A stretch of DNA of 7,806 nucleotides from JAHJRJ01 sp037443685. GTDB lineage: Bacteria > Bacteroidota > Ignavibacteria > UBA10030 > BY39. Shown one piece after another: positions 1-6,572 of the stretch. The position numbers and the translations under genes were made by a program. Positions within the stretch are counted from its first letter, which is position 1. Every line of letters begins with the position of its first letter. The notes under the pieces are model-generated. The model was not told the DNA's origin. It saw nothing but the letters and a program-made list of their open reading frames with translations, and did no database searches. The DNA is taken from contig JBBINX010000095.1 in the NCBI GenBank assembly GCA_037443685.1, forward strand, positions 1-7,806, read 5' to 3'.

Positions 1-55
1 CTCGCGACCTCTTGGTCCCGAACCAAGCGCGCTAGCCGGGCTGCGCTACGCCCCG
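1..55 (-). tRNA. tRNA-Pro(CGG), truncated by the window edge
   Basis: Read on the minus strand from base 55, the sequence gives an acceptor strand CGGGGCG, the TA linker, a D stem GCGC/GCGC, a five-pair anticodon stem CTTGG/CCAAG around the loop TTCGGGA, a short variable loop AGGTC and the start of a T stem GCGAG. The anticodon CGG lies at bases 18-20 and is followed by G37, the base expected in proline tRNAs, so this tRNA should decode CCG. The T loop, the acceptor 3' strand and any CCA lie beyond the left edge. It sits about 65 bases downstream of miaA on the same strand. Read-through could supply it; a weak promoter candidate (TTGATT at 118-123, TATAAG at 93-98, spacer 19) could also serve. 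The GC-rich sequence stands out sharply from its AT-rich flanks. Confidence 0.93.
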
Positions 56-119
56 GAATAAAAAATACTAATTCCAAAATTCTAAATTCATACTTATAAA
101 ACGAACCTAAAAACCGTAA

Positions 120-1070
120 TCAAGATACTAAACATTCTTTGAAAAAACAATTAGTATTAAAATAATTTATTATTGAATCGGATAGTCTCGAAAAGTCAGT
201 TTCCTCATCTACTGCAAACCACTTTATCCTGTCGTCTTTCCTAAACCATGTTAACTGTCGTTTTGCGTATCGTCGGCTATTCTGTTTGATCAAGAGCACC
301 ATTTCTCCATAAGTTAATCTTCCATCAAAATATTTGAAAACCTCTTGATAACCTACAGTCTGTAATGAATTTAAATCAGAAGTATATCCTTTTTCTAACA
401 GTTGTTTAACTTCGTTGAGAAGTCCATTATCGAGCATCCAATCTACACGCTGATTGATACGTTCATAAAGCTTTTTTCTTTCCCACATCAAACCAACAAA
501 TATAGTGTTAAACGGGGCTGCATCTTTTATTTTTTGAAGTTCTGATATCGGTGTCCCCGTTATCTTATACACTTCTAATGCACGCACAATCCTTCGGGTG
601 TTACTGGGCAGCATTTTCGCGGCTGATACCGGATCAACAACCCACAGTTCATTTAATAGTGATTGAATACCCTCTCTATTGATACGGTTTTCTAAATCAT
701 TGCGGATTATTGGTGTTGCTTGTGGACCATCGAAAAAACCGTCAACCAAAGCTCCAATGTATAGCCCCGATCCTCCTACAATTAACGGTTGTTTACTTTT
801 ATTAATAATTTCTTCAATTCTTTTTCTACCTTGTTTCAAGTATTCGCCTGCGTTAAAATCTTGATTTGGTAGCAACTCATCGATAAAATGGTGGACAATT
901 CTGTTACGGTCATTGACTGTTGGTTTTGCTGTACCTATGTCGAGATACTTATAAATTTGTCGCGAATCAGCAGAAATGATTTCGCAATTCAGCTTTTCAG
1001 CAACAATCATTGCAACTTGAGATTTGCCAGATGCCGTGGGACCAACGATTGCGAGAACCGGTTTATGCAT
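120..1070 (-). CDS. miaA: tRNA dimethylallyltransferase MiaA
   Basis: MiaA transfers a dimethylallyl group from dimethylallyl diphosphate to N6 of A37 in tRNAs that read codons beginning with U, the first step to i6A and ms2i6A. The 316 residues match the usual family length. Visible motifs are the P-loop GPTASGKS at 10-17, DSRQIY at 35-40, HHFID at 60-64, GGSGLYI at 99-105, NTRRIVRALEVY at 157-168, QTVGYQE at 237-243 and the C-terminal RRYAKRQLTWFR at 266-277. The start is an ATG eight bases after the pcm stop. A weak GAGG lies about 12 bases upstream and overlaps the end of pcm, so expression probably depends on the operon. It is the last protein gene of the folP-cdaA-pcm-miaA run. Nothing is missing or broken; identity is secure. 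Confidence 0.97.
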   Translation of the reverse strand: MHKPVLAIVGPTASGKSQVAMIVAEKLNCEIISADSRQIYKYLDIGTAKPTVNDRNRIVHHFIDELLPNQDFNAGEYLKQGRKRIEEIINKSKQPLIVGGSGLYIGALVDGFFDGPQATPIIRNDLENRINREGIQSLLNELWVVDPVSAAKMLPSNTRRIVRALEVYKITGTPISELQKIKDAAPFNTIFVGLMWERKKLYERINQRVDWMLDNGLLNEVKQLLEKGYTSDLNSLQTVGYQEVFKYFDGRLTYGEMVLLIKQNSRRYAKRQLTWFRKDDRIKWFAVDEETDFSRLSDSIINYFNTNCFFKECLVS

Positions 1071-1078
1071 GTAATGTG

Positions 1079-1735
1079 TTAACCTCGCCAGGCCTTTTTA
1101 CCTATAAGTGGGACAAATTTAAAACCATAAATTTGTTTGATTTCAAATTTTCCTTTTTTACAAGTATATACATATAAATCTTGAAAATCACGTGTACCAA
1201 TTGGAATTACTAACCTACCTCCTTCATCGAGCTGATCGAGTAAGGGTTTAGGCACTTCGGGAGCTGCAGCAGTTACGATAATACCTTTGTAAGGGGCGAA
1301 CTCATTCCAACCTATTGTTCCGTCTCCACACTTTGAAACTACCACATATCCTAACTTATCCAGAATTTTTCTCGACTCAGTCAATAATTCCATGTGACGC
1401 TCAATAGTAAAAACCCGCGCTCCCATTTCTGCAAGGATAGCGGCTTGATAACCAGAACCAGTTCCGATCTCTAAAATTTTAGAGCCCTTCGTAACTTGTA
1501 ACTCCTGAGTCATCACCGCTACGGTATAAGGTTGTGAGATGGTTTGTGACACACCAATAGGTAATGCCGAATCTTCGTAAGCCCTATGTACAAATAATTC
1601 AGAAACGAAAAGATGACGAGATACTCGCTCCATCGCTTGTATTACATTTTCATCTGTGATACCCCGTTGACGAATCAGATCTATCATTTCTTTACGTTCA
1701 GTCTTATACATTCCGTTTTGAATATTATCCGGCAT
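1079..1735 (-). CDS. pcm: Protein-L-isoaspartate O-methyltransferase
   Basis: Pcm uses S-adenosylmethionine to methylate L-isoaspartyl residues that arise from aged Asp and Asn, starting their conversion back to normal aspartate; it is a soluble protein-repair enzyme. The 218-residue product carries the substrate-side signature SQTISQPYTVAVMT at about 63-76, the SAM-binding motif LEIGTGSGYQAA at 88-99, the acidic end of strand beta-2 (IERH, 111-114), GDGTIGW at 137-143 and the typical C-terminal FVPLIGKKAW at 207-216. Length and motif order are normal for the family. The ATG overlaps the 3' end of cdaA by 11 bases, and a GGAGAGG about 11 bases upstream lies inside cdaA, which suggests translational coupling. 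A second ATG at residue 9 is a possible alternative start. Confidence 0.96.
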   Translation of the reverse strand: MPDNIQNGMYKTERKEMIDLIRQRGITDENVIQAMERVSRHLFVSELFVHRAYEDSALPIGVSQTISQPYTVAVMTQELQVTKGSKILEIGTGSGYQAAILAEMGARVFTIERHMELLTESRKILDKLGYVVVSKCGDGTIGWNEFAPYKGIIVTAAAPEVPKPLLDQLDEGGRLVIPIGTRDFQDLYVYTCKKGKFEIKQIYGFKFVPLIGKKAWRG

Positions 1736-2543
1736 TACTTCTTGAACCTCTCCAAATATTTTTCCAACTTCTACCAGTTGATTTCACTAATCGGTTCCTT
1801 AATTCAATTAAAAGTTCTTGGACTGAGAGTCCACTTACCAACACTCCATTCTCGGCTATCGAAATCGTCCCGCGTTCTTCTGAAACTATTATTGATATAA
1901 CATCGACTTGCTCAGTTATACCTAAGCCGGCACGGTGTCGCATTCCTAAAACAACATCACCAATTTCTGTTACATGTGATAGCGGCAGAGTGCAATGAGC
2001 CGCCTCGATGATCTGACCTTTTATTACAACAGCCCCGTCATGAAGTGGCGACTTAGGATTGAAGATTGACACGAGAAGTGCTGTGCTTAGTTGAGCTTGA
2101 AGCTCGATTCCTGTTTCGACGAACCCTCGTATTCCCGTTGCACGAATAATTACAATCAATGCACCGTGTCGTTTACGCGATAATTGAGCTACGGCGCTCG
2201 CAATTTCTTCGATCGATTCTTTAACGTCGATGTGAATAAACCGACTTATCAAAGGATTTTTTCCAACGAGAACTAATAGACGGCGGAGCTCGGGTTGGAA
2301 TAAAATTATAAAAGCAATTACCCAGATGTCTGTTAAGGTCCTTAATAACCATCCCATCGCCTTAAGATTAATTGCTTGTGCAACGAATGAAAAAGCAATA
2401 ATAAGTAGGAGACCGACAAAAATTTGACCGGCTATCGTTCCACGCATTATCAAATAAAGTCTGTAAAAAATAAAAGTTACGATCGCGATATCGAGTATAT
2501 CAACAAGTGTAACTGTTAAGAAGCCGATTTTAAAAAGTTCCAA
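1725..2543 (-). CDS. cdaA: Diadenylate cyclase CdaA (c-di-AMP synthase)
   Basis: CdaA condenses two ATP into the second messenger cyclic di-AMP at the inner membrane; in characterised bacteria c-di-AMP controls potassium and osmolyte balance and cell-envelope homeostasis. The 272-residue protein has three N-terminal hydrophobic segments (about 8-31, 38-58 and 70-83), the connecting QPELRRLL stretch (83-90) and a cytosolic DisA_N-type cyclase domain. The catalytic motifs are intact: DGA at 169-171 and RHRAG at 202-206, followed by SEERGTIS at 221-228. The start is a TTG nine bases after the folP stop, preceded by TAAGGATAACAA, a good ribosome binding site overlapping that stop. The first in-frame ATG, at residue 33, would remove the first membrane segment, so TTG is preferred. 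In Firmicutes the gene usually sits with cdaR and glmM; here it is between folP and pcm, and no cdaR is in view. Confidence 0.95.
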   Translation of the reverse strand: MELFKIGFLTVTLVDILDIAIVTFIFYRLYLIMRGTIAGQIFVGLLLIIAFSFVAQAINLKAMGWLLRTLTDIWVIAFIILFQPELRRLLVLVGKNPLISRFIHIDVKESIEEIASAVAQLSRKRHGALIVIIRATGIRGFVETGIELQAQLSTALLVSIFNPKSPLHDGAVVIKGQIIEAAHCTLPLSHVTEIGDVVLGMRHRAGLGITEQVDVISIIVSEERGTISIAENGVLVSGLSVQELLIELRNRLVKSTGRSWKNIWRGSRSNAG

Positions 2544-2552
2544 TTGTTATCC

Positions 2553-3392
2553 TTATTTTAATGCATCAACGATTATTGAAACACGTTTCATTTCTTTAAC
2601 GTCATGTACACGAATAATATTTGCACCGTTCATTATGGAGACTGCAACAGCGGCGGCAGTTCCATCCAACCTTTCATCAATAGGTAAATTAAGTAATTCT
2701 CCTATGAATGATTTTCTTGATGGACCGATTAGAATCGGATTTCTGATTTCCTGAAATTCTTTTAACCTTTTGAATATTTCGATATTATGTTCAAGTTTTT
2801 TACCGAAACCGATACCGGGATCAATAATAATTTGTTTGATGCTATTTTCGGCAGATATTTTTTTTGCGTTATACAAATAGTTTTTTATTTCTCCGATTAA
2901 ATTTTTGTATTCCGGATTTTTCTGCATTGTCTTGGGTGTATCTTTAATGTGCATCAGAACAACAGTGGCTTCATGTTTTGATACAATTTCAGGCATACGA
3001 TTATCGAAATGGAAACTGCTGATATCATTCACGATTACTGCCCCACTTTGAAGCGCCTTTTCAGCGACCGCTGATTTTGTAGTATCTATTGAAATCGGAA
3101 TATTAGTAACTTTACTTAATTGTTCGATAACCGGAATAACACGATTTAATTCATCTTCAACACTCACCGATTCTGAGCCGGGACGGGTTGATTCGCCACC
3201 GACATCTATGAAATCTGCCCCTTCATCAATCATTTTTAATGCATGGTCGATTGCTTTCGAGCTGTTTAAATATCTCCCACCATCTGAGAAAGAATCGGGT
3301 GTTACATTCAGAATTCCCATGATGTAAGTGCGTTTGGAGAAGTCATATTCGACCGACCTGAATTTATATATTATTTTTTCAAGATTTGCCAT
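2553..3392 (-). CDS. folP: Dihydropteroate synthase
   Basis: FolP joins p-aminobenzoate to 6-hydroxymethyl-7,8-dihydropterin diphosphate to make dihydropteroate, in the folate pathway; it is the target of sulfonamides. The 279-residue TIM-barrel protein shows the pterin-site signature ILNVTPDSFSDGG at 27-39, GGESTRPGS at 65-73, SIDTTKSAVA at 101-110, VNDIS at 121-125, DPGIGFGK at 191-198, GPSRKSFIG at 223-231 and RVHDV at 261-265. The loop after MH reads MHIKDTPKTMQ, where MHMxGTPxTMQ is more usual; the change is mild. The ATG is placed by family length. No Shine-Dalgarno is visible: the 28 bases upstream are almost all A and T. It heads a tight operon, with cdaA starting nine bases after its stop. 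A candidate promoter lies in the 55-base gap before it. Confidence 0.97.
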   Translation of the reverse strand: MANLEKIIYKFRSVEYDFSKRTYIMGILNVTPDSFSDGGRYLNSSKAIDHALKMIDEGADFIDVGGESTRPGSESVSVEDELNRVIPVIEQLSKVTNIPISIDTTKSAVAEKALQSGAVIVNDISSFHFDNRMPEIVSKHEATVVLMHIKDTPKTMQKNPEYKNLIGEIKNYLYNAKKISAENSIKQIIIDPGIGFGKKLEHNIEIFKRLKEFQEIRNPILIGPSRKSFIGELLNLPIDERLDGTAAAVAVSIMNGANIIRVHDVKEMKRVSIIVDALK

Positions 3393-3405
3393 AATTGATG
3401 ATTTT

Positions 3406-3433
3406 AATATAATAAATTTTACAGGCAGTCCAA
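3406..3433 (-). promoter_or_regulatory. Candidate sigma70-type promoter before folP
   Basis: On the minus strand, TTGGAC (3428-3433) is followed after 16 bases by TATATT (3406-3411), and the folP ATG begins 13 bases beyond the -10. The -10 matches the consensus at five of six positions; the -35 is poor beyond TTG. The short leader and AT-rich setting fit, but such matches arise by chance in sequence like this. The upstream small ORF could also feed transcription into folP. Confidence 0.3.
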
Positions 3434-3447
3434 AAATAATACAACAA

Positions 3448-3570
3448 TTAACTTGTTAAAAGTTGGTTTTTTTCTGCCATTCGAGTTGCGAGTAATTGTT
3501 TCTGTTTTGCTTTTTGCCGAGCTTTTTTCTTGCGATGTTTAAGTGCTGCTTTTTGTTTTTTTTTGTTCAT
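3448..3570 (-). CDS. Small lysine/arginine-rich protein of unknown function (40 aa)
   Basis: A 40-codon frame opens with ATG at base 3570 and ends with TAA at 3448. The product begins MNKKKQKAALKHRKKKARQK, contains several more basic residues, and ends in the mixed sequence EKNQLLTS. Lysine and arginine make up roughly 40 percent of it and it has only one acidic residue. There is no signal peptide or membrane segment; it looks like a basic amphipathic helix suited to RNA or ribosome binding, which is inference. AAAAGGAAAA ends about seven bases before the ATG and is a good ribosome binding site, and the frame fills the space between trxB (58 bases upstream) and folP (55 bases downstream). A run of nine A in codons 3-5 could be slippage-prone. 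I do not recognise the family. Part of the bias could come from A-rich DNA, but the Shine-Dalgarno and fit support a real gene. Confidence 0.68.
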   Translation of the reverse strand: MNKKKQKAALKHRKKKARQKAKQKQLLATRMAEKNQLLTS

Positions 3571-3628
3571 AACAATTTTCCTTTTAATAATGATTATTTA
3601 TACATACCCCGTTATCAAGTATAGTCAT

Positions 3629-4576
3629 TTAATGGGATAACCTTTCTAAATATCTTTCTACGTCAATCGCTGCGGCACAGCCTGCACCTGCGGCTGTAAC
3701 TGCTTGGCGGTAAACTGAATCTGCCACATCGCCTGCTGCGAAAACTCCGTTAACATTTGTTGCTGTCCCTGTTCCGATAAGTTTTATGTAACCTGTTTCA
3801 TACGTATCAATCTGCCCTTTGAAAATTGAAGTATTTGGTTCGTGGCCAATGGCTATAAACAACCCGTCGGCTTTCATTTCGGTTATTGTGCCCATCTTTA
3901 CGTTTTTAATTTTCAAACCGGTCATCGCTTTTCTGCCGGCTTCTTCTTTGCCTAAAACTTCTTCGACAACTGAATCCCACAAGAAAGAAATTTTCGGATT
4001 TTTTTGTGCTCGTTCGCGCATAATTTTAGAAGCGCGTAATTCATTCCGCCGATGTATAAGAGTTACTTTGGATGCAAACTTTGTTAAAAATATCGCTTCC
4101 TCTAAGGCAGTATCTCCACCGCCCACAATTGCAACCTCTAAACCTTTAAAAAAAAAACCATCGCAGGTAGCACAAGCCGAAACACCATATCCAAAATATT
4201 TTTTCTCCGATTCGATATCCAATAATTTCGCACGAGCACCGGTTGCTATTATGACAGAGTCGGCTGTATAAAGTTCATCACCTGCCCACAGCTTGAATGG
4301 TCTGCTTGTGAAATCCACTTTAGTGATGTCTTTGGTCAAACAAACAGTCCCAAACTTCTCAGCTTGTTTACGGAATAAATCCATCATCTCAGGTCCCATC
4401 ATGCCATCAGGGAAACCGGGATAATTTTCGACTTCAGTCGTTATCGTAAGCTGTCCACCAGGTTGGCTCCCCTCAAAAAGAAGCGGGTTTAAGTTTGCGC
4501 GTGCTGTGTAAATCGCTGCTGTGAGCCCTGCCGGTCCTGAACCGATTATTATTACTTTATGATGTTTTTCGTTCAT
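3629..4576 (-). CDS. trxB: Thioredoxin-disulfide reductase TrxB
   Basis: TrxB is the cytosolic FAD flavoprotein that reduces thioredoxin with NADPH. The 315-residue protein (from the ATG at 4576) has the FAD-binding GSGPAG at 12-17, the QPGGQL segment at 38-43, the redox-active CATC at 135-138 followed by DG, the NADPH-binding GGGDTA at 152-157, HRRNELRA at 175-182, and the C-terminal FAD motif AAGDVAD at 280-286. Length and order are those of low-molecular-weight bacterial TrxB. A TTG two codons upstream (4582) is in frame, but AAGGA lies only two bases before it and a suitable eight bases before the ATG, so the ATG is chosen. The start lies inside the end of queG (20-base overlap), implying co-transcription and probable translational coupling. 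No terminator was found after the stop. Confidence 0.96.
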   Translation of the reverse strand: MNEKHHKVIIIGSGPAGLTAAIYTARANLNPLLFEGSQPGGQLTITTEVENYPGFPDGMMGPEMMDLFRKQAEKFGTVCLTKDITKVDFTSRPFKLWAGDELYTADSVIIATGARAKLLDIESEKKYFGYGVSACATCDGFFFKGLEVAIVGGGDTALEEAIFLTKFASKVTLIHRRNELRASKIMRERAQKNPKISFLWDSVVEEVLGKEEAGRKAMTGLKIKNVKMGTITEMKADGLFIAIGHEPNTSIFKGQIDTYETGYIKLIGTGTATNVNGVFAAGDVADSVYRQAVTAAGAGCAAAIDVERYLERLSH

Positions 4577-5513
4577 CTTCAATTTCCTTTTTCTTTTTTA
4601 CTGCCTTTATGTTCTCAACGAATTTTTTATATTTAATCCTTTTAAAAGAAGAATTATTAAACTTCTCATTAAATTCTTCTAATGAGATACTTTCAAGCTC
4701 AGAAAGATTCGGATTGATGTTGTATTCGCGTGGATAAAATTCCGAAATTTTTGTTACAGATGCAAACTTTTGATTCCACGGACAAACATCCTGACAAATG
4801 TCGCATCCATATATCCAGTTTTCAAATTTGTCTGTTAACACTCTATACCCCGTCGATTTGTTCTCAATCGTTTGATACGAAATACACTTCTTCGCATCTA
4901 AAACATAAGGTTCAATTATTGCGTTAGTAGGGCAAGCATCAATACATAGCGTACAATCGCCGCATTGATCTATTGAATAAATATCAGATTCGAGTTCAAT
5001 ATTAATTAAAATTACACCTATAAAAAACCAACTGCCAAACTGTGGATTGATAACTATTGAATGTTTTCCCTGCCAGCCGATATCCGCCCGTTGTGCCCAA
5101 ACTTTTTCCATCACCGAACCTGAATCAACATAAACTTGTCCGTCAACTTTTGGGTTGAAGGCTTTAATGTACATTAATAGCTCTGTAAGTTTTTGTTCGA
5201 TAACGTTATGGTAATCGTCTCCCCAAGCATATCTTGAAATTTTTCCTACTCCAGAATCTTCGTTACGTCGAGCATTGTGATAATAATTGACAGCCGTAAC
5301 AATAACCGATTTACTTTCCGGGAAAAGAATAGTAGGGTCTGTTCTTTTTTGAATATTCATCTCCATCCACTTCATATCACCGTGGTATTTTTGGGACAGC
5401 CAAACCATCAACCTATTTGATTCGTTGTCAAGCGATTTCGGTTTTGCGAATCCTATTTTAGAAAATCCTAACTCAATCGCACGTTGCTTGATTTTTTCTT
5501 TTATAAATTGCAT
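4557..5513 (-). CDS. queG: Epoxyqueuosine reductase QueG (short form)
   Basis: QueG is the cobalamin-dependent iron-sulphur enzyme that reduces epoxyqueuosine to queuosine at position 34 of tRNAs with GUN anticodons, the last step of the Q pathway. From the ATG at 5513 the protein has 318 residues: an N-terminal DUF1730-type region, YVDSGSVMEK at 128-137 holding the likely catalytic Asp130, GWQGKHS at 146-152, the ferredoxin-like CxxCxxCxxxCP at 184-195, Cys210, and CDICQDVCPWN at 237-247. These account for two [4Fe-4S] clusters. It ends in a lysine-rich tail and lacks the C-terminal HEAT-like extension of longer homologues. The frame opens upstream to a GTG at 5561, but no Shine-Dalgarno precedes that; the ATG has CTAGGT just ahead and gives the expected N-terminus. 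The 3' end overlaps trxB. Confidence 0.94.
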   Translation of the reverse strand: MQFIKEKIKQRAIELGFSKIGFAKPKSLDNESNRLMVWLSQKYHGDMKWMEMNIQKRTDPTILFPESKSVIVTAVNYYHNARRNEDSGVGKISRYAWGDDYHNVIEQKLTELLMYIKAFNPKVDGQVYVDSGSVMEKVWAQRADIGWQGKHSIVINPQFGSWFFIGVILINIELESDIYSIDQCGDCTLCIDACPTNAIIEPYVLDAKKCISYQTIENKSTGYRVLTDKFENWIYGCDICQDVCPWNQKFASVTKISEFYPREYNINPNLSELESISLEEFNEKFNNSSFKRIKYKKFVENIKAVKKKKEIEDERKTS

Positions 5514-5644
5514 ACCTAGGTCATTTACATACGGCTCTTTTGATTTACAACTGATTAACACAGATTCGACTAATTTGTATGGATCGTTTTACCATCGTTT
5601 GTGTTCCCTTCTTGTCTGCTTCGAGAAACCTCAAAAGATAATTA

Positions 5645-6487
5645 TTACAACTGGATCGACTCACCGATGCTAAAACCTTTTTCGTTTGATGAAACAGTTG
5701 CTGCGGCAATTTTCGGGTCGTGCTCAAAAACTAATTTCCATTTTTCCTCGTAAGCAGAACCCATTATTTTTCTCTTTTCTTCTAATGTTACTAACGGCTG
5801 CAAATCGTAACCCATAATAAATGGCAGCGGTATATGCGACGACATAGGCACTAAATCGGCACAGAATAAAAATGTATTTTTCCCGTCCGATATTTTTGGA
5901 ATTTGCTGCATATTCGTATGACCATTCAACAAGATTAATTCGATACCCGGGAATAATTCAAACTCTCCTTCAACTAATTCCAGCACACCGAATTCTTTTA
6001 GCGGCAGAAAATCTTCCTTAAAAAAACTCGCTTTATCGCGGTCTGTAGGATTGATTGCCCAATTCCAATGGCCCTTCTGAACATAATATTTGGCATTCGG
6101 AAAAGTCGGTTTCAATATTCCTGCCTCTTCGGTTGTTGATCCACCGGCGTGATCAAAATGGAGATGAGTAAGAATAACATCTGTAATTTCGCCAGCGGTG
6201 ATGTTATGTTTTTGTAATGATGAAATCAGGTTGACTGATGTAGTATCGATTTTGTAGATATCTTTTAACTTTTGCGACATCTTCTGACTATTCCCTGTAT
6301 CTACTAAAATCTTTTTCTCACCGCCGACGATCAAAAGACTTCTTGTAACCATCTCGATGCGGTTGAGTTCGTCGGGTGGATTTGCTTTCTTCCATAAAGA
6401 TTGCGGCACAACACCAAACATCGCTCCGCCGTCAAGTGCGAACTTGCTTGTTTCGATAGTAAAAATTTCGTAATTACCGATTTTCAT
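5645..6487 (-). CDS. MBL-fold metallohydrolase (AHL-lactonase-like, YtnP-type)
   Basis: A 280-residue metallo-beta-lactamase-fold hydrolase. All expected dinuclear metal ligands are visible: HLHFDH at 108-113 (His108, His110, Asp112, His113), His190 in LNGH, Asp211 in FCADLVP and His256 in FEHDP. The N-terminus has a distinctive DGGAMFG (19-25), followed by strand motif ILVDTG at 60-65. This organisation resembles the lactonase-like branch (AHL lactonase/YtnP-like) of the superfamily, but substrate cannot be read from the sequence, and nothing nearby suggests quorum sensing. There is no signal peptide, so it is probably cytosolic. The ATG at 6487 is preceded by GGAG seven to eight bases upstream. 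The gene starts just after the ferredoxin terminator and is followed by a 131-base gap before queG, with no clear terminator in it. Confidence 0.9.
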   Translation of the reverse strand: MKIGNYEIFTIETSKFALDGGAMFGVVPQSLWKKANPPDELNRIEMVTRSLLIVGGEKKILVDTGNSQKMSQKLKDIYKIDTTSVNLISSLQKHNITAGEITDVILTHLHFDHAGGSTTEEAGILKPTFPNAKYYVQKGHWNWAINPTDRDKASFFKEDFLPLKEFGVLELVEGEFELFPGIELILLNGHTNMQQIPKISDGKNTFLFCADLVPMSSHIPLPFIMGYDLQPLVTLEEKRKIMGSAYEEKWKLVFEHDPKIAAATVSSNEKGFSIGESIQL

Positions 6488-6512
6488 TTTCGTTCTCCAA
6501 CAGATAAAAACA

Positions 6513-6543
6513 AAGGTCGGTTATAATCTGTAAAACCGACCTT
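6513..6543 (-). terminator. Intrinsic terminator after the ferredoxin gene
   Basis: A perfect ten-pair inverted repeat, AAGGTCGGTT (6513-6522) and AACCGACCTT (6534-6543), encloses an 11-base loop. In the minus-strand transcript it lies 30 bases after the ferredoxin stop and is followed by TGTTTTTATCTG, a U-rich tail. On the plus strand the following bases are not T-rich, so it works for the minus strand only. Confidence 0.85.
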
Positions 6544-6548
6544 CTAAA
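6520..6548 (-). promoter_or_regulatory. Candidate promoter for the MBL hydrolase, lying across the terminator
   Basis: On the minus strand TTTAGA (6543-6548) and TATAAC (6520-6525) are separated by 17 bases, matching four and five of six consensus positions. Transcription would start near base 6513, about 26 bases before the hydrolase ATG. The -10 overlaps the loop and stem of the terminator hairpin. There is little other room for a promoter between the terminator and the gene, which is the main argument for it. Confidence 0.35.
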
Positions 6549-6572
6549 TTAAAAATCCAAAACTTAGAACAA

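Noticed and set aside
3819..4271. 150-codon plus-strand frame opposite trxB
   Set aside because: It is a shadow of the intact trxB coding strand, whose motifs are complete; the plus-strand product shows no family feature.
4577..4582. TTG start two codons before the trxB ATG
   Set aside because: The AAGGA site would be only two bases from the TTG but eight from the ATG.
5514..5561. Upstream GTG start extending QueG by 16 residues
   Set aside because: No Shine-Dalgarno precedes the GTG, and the extra residues fall outside the usual QueG N-terminus; the ATG at 5513 fits better.
5514..5644. Terminator or small gene between the hydrolase and queG
   Set aside because: No stable inverted repeat with a U-rich tail and no frame with a start and ribosome binding site was found.
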